DNA of 64,000 nucleotides from Protula sp. h YS-2021 (taxonomy: Eukaryota; Annelida; Polychaeta; Sabellida; Serpulidae): assembly GCA_949752745.1 (NCBI GenBank), contig OX457028.1, positions 28,606,445 through 28,670,444 on the forward strand. Direction: 5' to 3'. The notes under the pieces are model-generated. The model did no database searches. It was not told where the DNA came from and saw nothing but the letters and a program-made list of their open reading frames with translations. Position numbers and translations under genes: made by a program. Of this stretch, positions 1 to 12,141 are shown in pieces. Numbering within the stretch: position 1 is the first letter of the stretch; the number at the start of each line of letters is the position of its first letter.

Positions 1-594
1 ACTTTTGAAATAACGGAAAAAATGGCACCTTTGTTTCTTACATTTTCTAATATATTATTTACTTCACTTCATACCTTAGGAAAAGAAAAGTCTTGCCTAT
101 TACATATTTTACATAAAATTGTAAATTAAACTTCACTTAATTTTCATTTTTCATTTATTTATTACAAGGACCATAGTTTAGATAAAAATGTTCTCTTCTG
201 GTATACTGCGTACGATTTTTTTAACTCACTGAATTATTTCCATTTTAACTGCTCACCATAAAATTTTAGCATTTCTGAGTAAAACACTGCGATATACATG
301 CGTTTATATAAGAAGTATATCAAAAAAATGTCAAGAGTTAAGGGGAAAGGAACCCTGCGGATACGTCCGGGAAACGTTCAGGGTAAGGCTAAAGGACCAT
401 AAAGGAACCCCAGCGAGTAATACTATGCCACATTTCCATAGATAAAACGTTACGTAAAAATTCATCACGTGCTGACGTAAATATGTATCGAGTTGTTTGT
501 ATAACTTTTAAAAATTGATCCTTTATACATGAAATGATTCTTTTTTAACTGAAACTCTATTTTTTATTCAGGGTTTAATATACATGTGATGAAA
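1..594. other. AT-rich non-coding sequence with inverted match to the downstream minisatellite
   Basis: I see no convincing coding exon here. The first ~25 bases carry, in inverse orientation, the same GTGCCATTTTTTCC-type unit that is tandemly repeated at about 620-708. The window may therefore open inside the left end of a small inverted-repeat element whose right end is the minisatellite. The true left boundary is not visible. Confidence 0.4.
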
Positions 595-790
595 AATGAA
601 AGTGCCATTTTTTCCGTATGTTCAAAAGTGCCATTTTTTCCGGTGCCATTTTTGCCGGTGCCATTTTTTCCGGTGCCATTTTTTCCAGTGCCATTTTTTC
701 CTACACCCAAAATTAGGGACACCCCGCCATTAGGGACAAAATTATTCAGTCACTTTTTGTCCCTAATAGCGGGGTTTCACTGTACTTCGT
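595..790. repeat. 15-bp minisatellite followed by a short palindromic segment
   Basis: A 15-bp unit (GGTGCCATTTTTTCC with small changes) is repeated about five to six times at 620-708. An apparent reading frame through it is only the translation of the repeat (Val-Pro-Phe-Phe-Pro). Directly after it, ATTAGGGAC at about 712 and 731 is mirrored by GTCCCTAAT at 760-768, both close to CCCCGC / GCGGGG. This forms an imperfect palindrome typical of the end of a small non-autonomous DNA transposon. Confidence 0.6.
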
Positions 791-1926
791 TTCAAAGATT
801 CTTATCATTTCGTCAGTGTGGATAAGTTTGAGATAAACCTGAGTCGAACATTATTAGGACTGAAAACAATGTCTCTGGGAACTGTTGAAGATGGGTGATT
901 TTAGTAGTGCTTCCAAATCGGCAGTCAAAAACGAAAGAAAACATCTGTTCTGTAACAAGCATATCAAGTACTCTCCATGGACTTGGAAAGTTAACCGCAC
1001 ATCGAGCTAGTGTAACGAACCTGTTCTGGATAATACGGGGAGAATTGAGTTTTAAGCAAAAAAATGGAAAGCAATAAACAGGGCGTGAATCCAGAAGTCA
1101 CTTACAGAACAGTAACCTTCAGGCACAGGGAAAGAATGCATAAATCAAATGGTTTACGCCCACTACCTTTCGATTTTTTCCCCACGTTAAGTAAATGTCA
1201 ATAAACACAAGCGGAAATACGTCAACCAACCGTATTTGCCCAGTTTCTGAATTCTTAGCAGAGACCACGCTAGCTACTACTTGTTGATGTTTGTTACACC
1301 CTTCGACATTATAATGTCGATCAAGAGTGATGGTTATGCCATAAAAATTTGTAGCCGCAGGTAGTTCCGAAAGCAAATGGTCATTGTATTCTTATAGAAT
1401 GGTTTAAGGGTTGCGATTCTGTTTCTATATGTCAGCTTTCTAGGGAATCACAAAAACTCGTAGCATTAGTTTGAAATTTAACAATACGGGTGAAAGCTAT
1501 AAAACGCCATTGCTTTGTCCGCAATTTATTTGATATAAAATATATACAGATTTAAGAAACATTAATGGTTTCACATACATTCTACTTAAAAATTACAAAA
1601 TAACCAACACATTGGACGTACATTCAAGAACAAAACAGAAGAGCTCAGCAGAACCTTGTAAAATCTTCAACATAAATTTCATTCATCGGTTTCACATATT
1701 AAACTGGGTGTATAATACTGAGTTTACCAAATTATTCAGCAATCACTTCAGTAACTTATTGCTAAAAACATGTGAATGCGGAATGCAACAAAACTTACAT
1801 TTCTTGTCTTTTTTTTTTTTCATAACCTGAATTGACAACACTTAAAAATGAGAACATTATTACCAGTAAATAAACTATTATCACAGGTAAAGTAGGGGAG
1901 AGGAGATATTTGTTGAGAGAATCGTG
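791..1926. other. intergenic sequence, no gene seen
   Basis: About 1.1 kb of AT-rich sequence on the 3' side of the minus-strand DNAL4 gene. Only short chance reading frames occur on either strand, without recognisable domains or flanking splice signals. Confidence 0.4.
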
Positions 1927-1932
1927 TTTATT
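1927..1932 (-). terminator. candidate poly(A) signal of DNAL4
   Basis: AATAAA on the minus strand, about 170 bases past the DNAL4 stop codon. The distance is normal for a 3' UTR. A cleavage site was not determined. Confidence 0.45.
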
Positions 1933-2102
1933 TAAATATCCAACAGCAGCTACAAACAGCCTAATCGACACTGCTTAGAAGAGCATCAGTCAATTTGTTA
2001 TGTGTCTTTAGCCGTCTACATTTTGTTATCTTGTCCGCAGAGAATGGGCTTAAAAAGTGCAACACGAAGAAATAAAATCTACTCTGGCGTTAACATACGT
2101 TC

Positions 2103-5100
2103 TCATGAACACTTCCATAGGCAGATACCTACGTTACCACCAAAGAACATATACAGTAGATTCTTAACTTCGTGTGTGATTTCAAAACCAAAGCCCTCCC
2201 CTACGACAACGTGCCACGACGCACCAAACTTCTTATCCATAGTTTCTTTTATAAATTTCGCTGCGTTCTGAAACAGAGAGAAAATTTAAGTTATAAGATC
2301 CAAAACCTCCTAAACTAAGACTTCACAGCCGCCGCCCCCCCCCCACCACTTTCCCACTCACAAATCTTTTCCAGCCTCGGATACAGATTGATAAGTGTTT
2401 CTGCCAAGACACCGGCATACTTTATCAAATACAGCAACAGTGATACATATTTCAATTAATTCATGTGATATTCATGAAAAGCGGAAATTTTCCCCTTTTT
2501 TTTAATTATTCCGTCACCACTTCTCGAAAAGAATACAGCACTGTGTGGGGGTTTCAGTGTTGCCACGGGGTCATCAAGAAAAAAAGGATAACACTGAAAA
2601 AAGTATGAAAAAAGATAATTCATATTTTGCTGAAAATCGAGAAAACATTAATGTTAATCGCATTGTATCATTTTTTTTTTTTTTGTAATTATTACTTATT
2701 GACATGCTCCCGATTAAAAATATTTGCATACATGAGTGTACTTCTAAATTGTCCTGAATATTACCAAAAGGGTTGTCTCGCTTTTTTTATGAACCCTTGG
2801 AAAACAGGAAAACAGCTTCGTTGTGTTTCCTAAAAAGATTTTTTTTTTCAATTCATTAGACACATATAAAAAATGTATCAAAATAAAAAAGGATGAAAAG
2901 CGAAAAAATGTATCAAAAAAGGATGAAAATTAAAAAAAAAAAAAAAAAAAAGTATAAAAAAATATTTAAGGATAAAAAAGGATAAAATCGGGATTTTACA
3001 AAAAAAAAAAAAAGGATAACCCTTTAAAAATAAAAAAAAAGATGATGTGGCAACACTGGGGTTTTAAATGTCTTTTACCTCGTTATTTGTTGAAAACTTT
3101 TCGCAGGCAGTGACACACAATTCCATAGCTTCTGTTCTCATTTCTTCATTCATGTCTGAATGCTGAAAACAATCATTTGGTCAGCACTATGGTCGCTCGA
3201 TTTCGTCGTATGAATCACACAAAACCATTACTTTCAACGACATTTTAAAACAGTGCAGTAATCACTTTCATACGCGCTGGATCTTTCGAAACTGTTTGAA
3301 ATATGGAGACAATTCCTTCATTATTGTTTCGAAAGAAACCAGACTTGCTTGCAATATAAGGTAGGGCTCCAGTTTCTAGAGTAAATTTTTACCAAATAGT
3401 TTTGCCAAGAAAGTGAAGCGATGCTGAAGCACAAGTACAAAAATAACTCGCTTCAAAGTTAATGGAAAATGCACAATATACCAATCTGAAAAGACACGCT
3501 ATCTCCGAAAACGATAACAAGACGGCCAACTAACTTTGAAAATGGTTGAATCAAAACTTTAGTCCCAAAGTCTTAGTGTAAACAAGAACGACCACTAACT
3601 CTCCACGCTTTAAATATAAGTTATAAGCGAATCGCACTAGTAAATAAGTGTGATAAACAGACAAGAAAACCATTTCACAATGTGATTAGCCCAGACGATC
3701 TGTCCCAGAACTTCAGCCTTTCAATAAATCCACGTTTGGAAAGTTTATGGTTTACTCCGACAATTTTTGACATCGCTAAAAGAGGACGAACCTGGCAAAA
3801 TAACATGTAACTAATTAAGTGAATAACGATTATTCGAGCTTCAGAACTTAAAAAATCAGCCACAAAACATTTTTCAAAATTTCTGTCAATTGTTTTGTCC
3901 TTTCCCAAAAACCTAATTGCTTGTAAGACAGTCTAGTTAGAAAGGACAAATGTAAAAGCGATTCGGCTTGAAGTCTAAGATTAATTGCATTTTAAATATT
4001 ATAACAGCGGGATAAGAAGTCGATGTCCTTCTTTTTTTACCCGACTGGTTTGCACTCAAACCGTTATATTCTTTGGCAATTATTATTTATAGTGAATCCC
4101 ATCCAAGTGCGTCTACTCTGGTCCAATCAATTTCCGATCAATAGATTAATTAATCTCCTTCACCATGATCTTTTTTTTTTACGCAATCGGTTTAATCTAA
4201 GTTCTTGATTTACTGCAAGAAAACAGCTGCAAAAGTTTGCGGACATAATATATCATGATTACTGCGTGAGAGTTTAATACGAATTTTCATAACCTTCAGA
4301 TGTTTATGACTGCCGTCTTATATGTTTGCTCTCGTAAATGACAATATTGAACTGTACTATACTTAAATTTCGACAATTGTTCTGCATAAGTACAACCCAT
4401 ATTCTGGTTACAGACTTTTCTAAATCCTAACAAGCCACCAGCAGTTTGAAATATGGGTGTTCCGGTTCGCACCGTAACCGAAAACCGACCGCAGTTCTTC
4501 TGTTGAGTTCGGTTAAAAAACGGAAAGAGAAAAACCGCGGTATTTTCAGGTTTTTTTCTGTAGTTTTTTTTCACTGATAGTGGACAGCTATGAAATAAGG
4601 TTCTGCTTCGCGTTCAACAATAAAACCTCAGCATGCTGACATGTTGCTCCTTTTTAAAAAAAAATATGTACATACATCAAGTTATCACTTGATATTTTAA
4701 TATGAACTGTTCACTTAGCGGCAGCAGCGTCATGTTTGCTAAGTGTTTTGTTTATGGCGTTATAATTGAGAAACTCTGTAAATGTTCTCAAGTTAGAACA
4801 AACTGTAATAATTGTTATGTGATATACTTAAACCTAAGTTAGGGCAAAACTGCAATAATTGTTATAGGACATACTTTAATTTAATTGTGAGTTCGTTGAC
4901 GGGAAATAATACGTATATTGATTGCTTTTTAAGACATTTAATTGCCTAATTGCTTAATTGCCGTTTCACTGACTTTTACGTATTTTTAAATATTTTAAAA
5001 GGGTGCAGGTATCGACACTCAAAATACTTCTTGCACATCTACAATTGGTGGGGAAGATTCTAGCACAGGTATAACAGCTGTATTCGCTTCTGTGTTTGAT

Positions 5101-6460
5101 ATACAGATTACACAAAAGACAGACAAACCCGAAAACTATAGTCCCCGCTTCGTGCTACGCGGCGGCTGGGGGCTTTATTAGGTATTAGGTAATCATTATT
5201 CGGTATTTGGGGAGACCTGTTTCAGGTGCTTCGTCATCAAATAAATACTGGACTGGTGCCTATTTAAAAAAAATGGTTTCTAATTTATCAATTTGAGCGT
5301 TATAAATGTTATAAACTGGTGTTTTTTGTTTCAAATCACATAACTAAAAGGCATATTTGGCTGTTATACGGTAAATATTTTGGCTATACAAATATTGTAC
5401 CACCTCGACAAAATTTCAACAATTTATAGGAGACTGTGAAAACCGTGACAGAAATTCTCAGATGACGGTTACAAGTACACCAATATACTCACGCCTTCAT
5501 TGTGAGCAAGTTTCGTGCTAACACCAATAAGAAGATTCGTACTTAGACTTTTGCTGGAAAGTTTCTGTGCTTCAACCGAATTCGGTTATGAAAAATATAC
5601 AAAGAAATAGAAGAAACTGGCAAAAATCAACAAAATTCCATTTTGCCAGAAACATACTCACAAGCTGGCTATTAAAGGGACTGACTAATATGTAATTTTT
5701 TTTCCAAAGATCATATGATGGCTTTTTAAATTTGAAAGTGTTCATGTAGAAAAAAATTAGAATTTTGCTGATTTTTCCTTTATCATTTCTTTATAATAAG
5801 CCAATTCGCACTTTCGGATTTTTCCGGTGGCGGTGTTGTTTCGACTGAACATGTTGGGGGATAAATTATAAAGAAATGATAAGGGAAAAACATCAAAATT
5901 CTAATTTTCTTTCAACATACACACTTTCGAATTTATAAAGCCATCACATGGTCTTTTAAAAACTATTTTACATATTATTCAGTGCCTTTAATAACCAACA
6001 TGTGACTATATTTCTGGCAAAATGGAATTTTGTTGATTTTTGCCGTTTTTTTCCTATCATTTCTTTATATCCTTACCCCACCTGAGTTCAGCCGAAACGC
6101 AAAAACTTTTCGGCAAAAGTCAAAAGTGCGAATTGGCTTATGCCAACCCCAAAAAATGTGCAGTCAAAACGACGTCTCCATCTGACAGAACTGACTTATT
6201 TCGGTGTCTGAAATGGTGATGGCCTATATTGTCTGCTTTCTACATAATAATCTCGGATTGATGTTAAATTTGCCAAAATATGTGTATATGTTTACTGTTT
6301 GACCAAACCTTAACACGCAGGGTGAGTGACAGTTTCTGTCAACATTGCAGTCCTCGTAAATAAATTTGCATTTTTGTGCATTACTCACTCTGACTAATGG
6401 GTAAGTATGTACAACACGCTTTGTTTCTTCTTGCTTCTTTTCTCCAGTTTCTTCCGTCAT
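2103..6460 (-). CDS. DNAL4: dynein light chain 4, axonemal (DNAL4), 3 exons
   Basis: Exons, in transcript order: 6460-6389 (24 codons, from ATG), 3162-3079 (28 codons) and 2267-2103 (54 codons plus TGA). All junctions are phase 0 with GT donors (GTGAGT, GTAAAA) and CAG acceptors. The 106-residue product is the usual length for DNAL4 (about 105) and is colinear with it: a charged N-terminus, a short segment ending PLVR|HSDM, the METHIONINE-rich helix with ELCVTACEKF, and the C-terminal LC8-type beta fold with KKFGASWHVVVGEGFGFEI and the terminal WKCS. The LC8/DYNLL-type light chain of this family belongs to outer-arm dynein and ciliary motor complexes. No frame damage is visible. Intron 1 (3163-6388) carries a foldback repeat. 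Intron 2 (2268-3078) carries A-rich runs of the type AAAAAGGATGAAAA. Confidence 0.93.
2860..3055. repeat. A-rich degenerate tandem repeat in DNAL4 intron 2
   Basis: Repeated words of the type AAAAAGGATGAAAA or AAAAAGGATAAAA, interrupted by poly-A runs. It is low-complexity intronic sequence with no coding evidence. Confidence 0.5.
5545..6145. repeat. foldback (long inverted repeat) element in DNAL4 intron 1
   Basis: The two halves are inverted copies of each other. GGCAAAAATCAACAAAATTCC near 5620 is mirrored near 6010-6045, and a CTTTATCATTTCTTTATAA block near 5778-5800 is mirrored near 5865-5890. The outer ends (GACTTTTGC near 5546, GCAAAAGTC near 6114) also pair. A second nested pair, AAGCCAATTCGCACTTT at about 5801 and AAAGTGCGAATTGGCTT at about 6124, suggests one element inserted in another or a repeated end motif. 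The pattern is that of a MITE or foldback transposon; no transposase is encoded. Confidence 0.65.
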
Positions 6461-7490
6461 TTTGGATCAGTTTATATTCAGAAACAACAACGAGTACGAC
6501 TAGAAATAACAGACAGCTTCTAGCAGAAAGTTTTGTTTCCAGGCATACACTGCGCATGCGTCTCTTGGTTACATTCTCTGAATGTTCCAGTGGGAAAAAT
6601 CAACGATCTGCGTAATATCATATTCCGAAATAGAAACTCTCCCAAAAAGACAACACTTAAAATGACTAGGTAACAACAACAAAAAAAGAGTATAATTCAG
6701 AATGTACACACAGGCCAAACAGCTACTGCAAAAGGACCACACTACATTATGCTTACACAGAGAACATGTTTGAAAATGGAGTTGTGAAAGGACTGCACTT
6801 CATAGCGTCTACAGGGTAGAGAAATACAAATTTTTATTTATACAGTAGTATTTCTATTTCACCATTTTGCTTCGGAATTCATGCAATTGAAAGAAGCTAT
6901 ACAGTGTAATAAAATCGAATCTCACTTGTATCATAGTTACACTTTATGGGTTTCGATCATAGAATCCTAATTGATTATCAAGAAATAACTGCATTCATTC
7001 GAAATTTCATAGGACCATGATTGATTGCTCTATCCGCATATTAAACCATACAGTAAAATAAATTCTGAAGTGAATCAGATAATCTTGGTTGTCATCATCT
7101 AAATGTGACAAATCAACGCAATAAATTGAAGAATGATATTGCATGTATAAGTCATCATTTAATTACTCGGTTTTGATTTTTTTAATTTATTTCTCAGATG
7201 AGGTGATAGAATATATATGGGTAGACTTTTTGCATTCGATTCAAAGTTCTTTACATCTATACTGCAACGCATTTTTTGCAGCATTTTTTTCCTTCTTTGC
7301 ATATTCATAAGTGTATTTTTATCTGACAGATAATCCTTTTAATAAATGTGTTTTTGTCTCTGTTCCAAAATGTTCTGTAATTTTTTAATCATTTTATGAT
7401 TTTCGTATTATAGACAATGTATTATTAATGTGAAGAAATTGTTTTTATTGGCCAAGTATCAGATACATATCTGAAATTTATTAATACTCA
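6461..7490. other. DNAL4 upstream region, no further gene seen
   Basis: AT-rich sequence upstream of the DNAL4 start codon. It should contain the DNAL4 promoter, but no motif could be assigned with confidence. Only short interrupted frames are present. Confidence 0.35.
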
Positions 7491-7494
7491 ATTT

Positions 7495-7705
7495 TTAGTA
7501 AAATAATTTGAAGATATAAAAGCCATCACTAAGAGTTTTGCAATTCGTTTAACATTTGGTATCACAATCTATAATAAAGGTTTTGAGGACAATTTCGCAA
7601 AAAGTAGACGTTGATCTGATGTCAACCGTTGCTGGGTTTATAATGAGTCAACCAACCGATCAATCTTCAGTCACATCATCGAACCACACCCAACTTAACG
7701 CGTAA
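7495..7705 (+). repeat. left arm of long diverged inverted repeat
   Basis: Pairs with the reverse complement of about 15095-15335. The best-matching stretches are CACACCCAACTTAACGC at about 7686 (partner ATACCCAACTTAACGCC in reverse complement), the TCAGTCAC block, GGGTTTATAATG at about 7634 (partner GTGTTTATAATG) and the TCATCAC/TTTAACATTTGG block further out. The similarity is patchy and gapped, which implies considerable age. Confidence 0.6.
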
Positions 7706-8399
7706 CACGACACCCAATCAATTGGAAGTTGGCTGATATAATTCGAATGATAGCTCCTACGTGTACAAGACAATTCATTCAGAAAGAAATATTAAGAAAT
7801 CAAATATTTCAGTTTTAAATTTAGAAAATATCGGATCATAGAGTACGAGTCATTTATTATTGGAGGCTGAAACCAGCACGATGTCTGAAAACGTCACGAT
7901 GAGGCAAAATATTAGAAAGAACTTTATTTTAGCTGAGTTTGTTTTTTTTTTGCAAAAATGACTATTCCGCAATAACGCTAGTAATAAGTCTTAAATGCTC
8001 GAACGTAGCACGAGCCTTTTTCTCTTTTTTTTTAAGAGAGCAATAAAGCAAACCCTAGAAGGCCATAAGGCTCGAAAGCAGATGTCTATCCGCAACAGTG
8101 ACGTAGTGTAATATGCAAAACCACACACTCAAGAAGACCACGGTACAAAGACGAGATTCTGTCGAGTCGACAGAGCATCACTAAACTTCAGTCAACACAG
8201 CGGCAAACCGTTAAGCACAGTCTGTTTAGGTGCCTTGTCATGAAGGCCACTGATCACTGGCCACAGATTCCGCAGCAACAAATGGACCGAGACTATGCAA
8301 ATTCATTTTTCGTGTTAGTCATATAGTCTTGAAAGTAGTGCCTCATGGAAATGTTCAGTGAAGTCCAACAACAAACAAAGCAACGTTTGACTAACCTGA

Positions 8400-10000
8400 T
8401 TATTTAAACTAGTAAGACGTCGTTGTCCCTGTTGACCAGCAGCCAATCGTTGAGATATCAGAAAATAAGCAGCCCGACCTATCTATCCCAGCGTTTTTTT
8501 ATCTGCGTAAAATGAGTGAACACAAACGGTGCTATCGGCAATCCAAATGGGATAATGAGAAACCAATAACATACACCCTAACTTGAAGCACAGCTAGTGA
8601 CGAGCAGATTTGTACACGAGGATATAAAGAGAAGCATCTGAAAGATCCACCGAGTTGGCCTACATAATCCGATCTAGTGTGGATTTGATGAGATGTGGAG
8701 TGTCCATTTTGTGCGACTCTGTATGTAAGAACTGATCGAATAGTGATAAGTCTAGAACTAGACACCAACTGACAGACTTTTTGGTACAAGAAGGTGGCGA
8801 CTGTAAAACCCGCGAATGTCCAGTTGTGCCCTTTCGATGTTTGTTTTAGTCTAACAGTTCTTGAATTATCGTATATAACACCGTAACTAGAGGAGGATCG
8901 GGAAGTTTGGCCATAAGGGGAAGAATTTGTTGATCCGAATCACCCTTCGCAAGCGTTTCCACCTTGTATTTCTTGCCCTGCAGTGTACATACTGTGGAAG
9001 ACACATGTATCTTCTTGGTGTCTGACATCGACGGCGTGGATTGCTGTCGCTACTTAACCGAGTTGTGCTGCGGCGTCTGGGTTCTACGCATAAGCGCGTC
9101 CTGCAACTTCAATCGTTGATGCGTCGATTGCTTCTTTCAACAATTTTGGCGAAAAAAATGGCCATCTGTGGGTGCTTATGGGCGTCTTCCAACCTGATAT
9201 TTAAGTGAGGTGCCGCCTGGACATGACACAAAACCACTAAAGATGAAAGCAAACAAGTGTCAAGCTTAAGTCTGGCCACGATGCAACGACAAGTCAAATA
9301 CAGGATCAAAAGGCGAATTAGTGTCTCAACAACCTTGTGCAACGTCTGGAATGCAGCATCTTATAGAGAGAGTGTGCGTAAGCCCTTGTGCGTTCTCTCC
9401 TCTAGAAACTTACAACGCCTTGACGATAGCGACATGCTTGAGTCCAGGCTCGCATTCGGCAATGGGAATGCTGAGAGAGCAGCAAGAGGGTGTGTCTGCA
9501 GCACCGCGTCATTGGAGTGTTATTGGAAGCTGTAATATGTAGAAGTCTGGAAGGCAGTAAACGCGATCACTGGATTTGATGCTTGAAGAGACTGCAACTC
9601 CTTTATCCCTTTATGTAACTAATTCACTACACGACGAGAAATCGAAAAGCCAACAGACTTCGATCGGCTTCGGTTGCGGCTGAGCGGCAAGACACAAAGA
9701 CATCCTCTTAACTTTAGGATTTGACGTCGTAAGTAACGGCGATGAATTCTCTGCTGATAAACTTTACAATGTCTCTAAACAGATAGTCTTATGACGTTAT
9801 ATCGTCCCACTTATCCTGTGTGATGCCAACTCCTTAGAGGCCCGAGCGTTCGTGCTGGTCGTAGATGTCTATAATCCTTAGGCACCATGACGAATGGCGA
9901 AGCCTGATAGGAAATTGTCACGTTTGCGGCCATCGACGGTACATGAGGAGCATGCGGCGGAGGCGGTGCTGGTGTGGTAACCAGCGGGGGTGTGGGCACC
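8400..10000. repeat. module copy 1 of a diverged internal duplication
   Basis: Several landmarks occur in the same order as in 12.05-13.9 kb: an ACAAACGGTG start, TTTGATGAGATGTGGAGTGTCC, GGGGAAGAATTTGTTGA, GAATGCAGCATCTT and TCTCTGCT...ATAA.TTTACAATGTC. On the minus strand the reading FFAKIVERSNRR (about 9113-9160) resembles FSAAIRKETIDA of copy 2. The module therefore probably once encoded a protein on the minus strand. No family could be named, and every frame is interrupted within about 90 codons. Confidence 0.5.
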
Positions 10001-10564
10001 GAAATCTAATGTTTGGCGCGAAACATCTGCGAGGGCAGCTCAGGCTTATTCAACACCTCTTGTTTCTCTCGAGGACGAGTGCTCAGAGAATGAAGACGAG
10101 AACTTCAAATCAACTTAATTATTAATGGATTTCTACCATCAACGCTAGAGAGGGCGGTTGTGACACAGTAAGTGATCATGCTCTGTCGCAATAGTCTCTG
10201 ACTGGGGGAACAAAGATGTGATGTTGCCAAGGCCACCGACCACGTAGTTTTTTGGGTTCCTCATCGCACGCCTTTCTCTGGATACAAGGTCACACTTGAA
10301 GCAAACTTCTCAAGTGTACATGACGATCAAAAGTTTATTGCACTGCCAAGCAAGTTTTGACTCAGTGTTTGGACAAACAATGGTGTCTGGAATGAGTAAG
10401 TATTGTAGAGTCGAGTTATTCTCCATCGTTAAGTTACTGAATAATGGATAAGACGACAACGGTGTCTATGAAACAGATTGAATCGTCGTTGCAGGGGTGA
10501 CGAAGGGTGCTGTGACTTTTATGACATATCAGTGCTTTCAACCCTAGGCCGGCCGAACGCGAGC

Positions 10565-10635
10565 CGACTCTACTTCTCTCTCTGTCTCTCTCTCTCTGTC
10601 TGTCTCTCTCTCTCTCTGTCTCTCTCTCTGTTGCA
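10565..10635. repeat. CT/CTGT microsatellite
   Basis: Alternating TCTC and TCTG words. The Arg/Glu-rich reading frames across it on the minus strand are artefacts of the repeat. Confidence 0.8.
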
Positions 10636-10969
10636 TTAAGAAGGAGAAGAGCGAAGCTTCCAAGTGCGCACACTGATCGTAGCGACTGACCAAAGTACAA
10701 GACTCTATGCCCCAGCTACGTAGGTGCATTTTTGTGTGTTGTCAAGAGCTGTTTTGACATGGGCCCAAGAATCCAGAATCGGTTGATGCTCTACTACAGA
10801 AATCAACTACATAAGCGTGTAAGAACAGCAGTTGTTACCGTGCAAACTAACTGACACAAGACAAAGACGCCATCTAATCATCTAGTTGATACAGCAACGT
10901 TAACACGTTTCACGAAAGACCCCGTTTGTGGTAGGGGGTGTCATCCGATCGGTTCTCTGCGTGTACGAC

Positions 10970-11425
10970 CAGACGCATTGCCGACCAGTCACAGCCAAAA
11001 GTCGTGACTCTGAGATTCGCTGCATAGACAATCCGTGACAGCGAAGACCCGTCACACGGTTTTTGCCCGTCACAAACACGTGTCGTGATAGTCACAACCC
11101 GATGCATGTGCAACCCGTGACAGAGACTACCCGTCACAGGTCGACCAGTTACAGTCACGGGTTCCGACAGACACAACTCGTTGCATAGACGTCTCGTGAC
11201 AGCAACGACGTGTTACACGGACGACCTGCCACAGCTCAGCAGGCAAGCATAGCTATAGAACACGTGACCGTGACATACCCCAATACGACACATCAACGCG
11301 GCAATTGATATTGCAACAACCGTCACAGTGTCCATTCGTGACAACATTGTATGATTAGGTATACCCCTGTTGTCACGACATCGATGCAAGTTCGATCACG
11401 TGATTGTCACTGTGTCGATGACAGC
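10970..11425. promoter_or_regulatory. cluster of CCGTGACA / TGTCACGG-like iterated words
   Basis: About sixteen GTGAC or GTCAC pentamers lie in roughly 450 bases in both orientations. Many sit in a longer CCCGTGACAG or CCCGTCACA context, for example near 11033, 11048, 11068, 11117, 11130, 11195, 11262, 11323 and 11337. Spacing is irregular, so this is not a simple tandem satellite. Dense two-orientation iterons are typical of protein-binding arrays at replication origins or transposon subterminal regions. The functional reading is inference. Confidence 0.4.
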
Positions 11426-11675
11426 AACAGAATTAGGATAATTTCACCCAAAAACGTTGTACACCAACCCCTACTGAAGCTGTATGCCCGAGACTTGTGA
11501 TGTAATCTCCAATTCTTTTATGTAAAGTTTCTGATCCTGACAAGACCACGGACCTTTCCAATTGTGGCCTTGGAAAAGGAAGCCCCAATCGCTGCAAGAA
11601 GCATAGGATGGAAGAGAGAACGGCACATCATTGAGGAGACTGAATAGCAGTTACTCTGCGTCGAGATATCTGACT

Positions 11676-12141
11676 CTAACAGCGAGAGTCGGGGTCTATG
11701 ATATGGGGTGTGTCACCATGCATTGCTCTTACAGACATGCACAATTCCACATTTTTCGTCGTTGTTATAGACAGAGCCATTATGGATAAAATAATTGACA
11801 CCAGGAGTGTAGAGACTGCTCGGATAACGATTTTTGACATTTTTAGTTCAGTGATACAATTCTCAAAGCCCTGTCTTGTCCAAGCTCCAGAAGATCGCCG
11901 AGAAATTCCATTGCTGAAACGTCCCTGGATTAATTTTGACTTCTTGAAATTAACTAAAAGGGCGATGGCAAAACACCTGAGCCAGAAGAACATCTTTTTC
12001 TGTGTTGAAGAGCAGCCAGTCCTCGAGATACCGGAATATGTGCAACCACGTCTCTCTTCAAAACGTTTGATTGTGTTCATGGCTTGTGTGAAGACAAACG
12101 GTGGTGTCGACAATCAGAACAGAAGGATGAGAAACTGTTAA
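11676..12141. other. segment open on both strands, coding status unresolved
   Basis: A plus-strand frame (11698-12141, 147 codons) and a minus-strand frame (12113-11676, 145 codons) overlap almost completely. Neither has a recognisable domain. Chance opening of at least one of them is certain, and both may be relics. Because the module copies seem to read on the minus strand, the minus frame is slightly favoured. Confidence 0.25.

Noticed and set aside
586..825. 79-codon Val-Pro-Phe-Phe-Pro frame
   Set aside because: Produced by a 15-bp minisatellite; no domain and no splice support.
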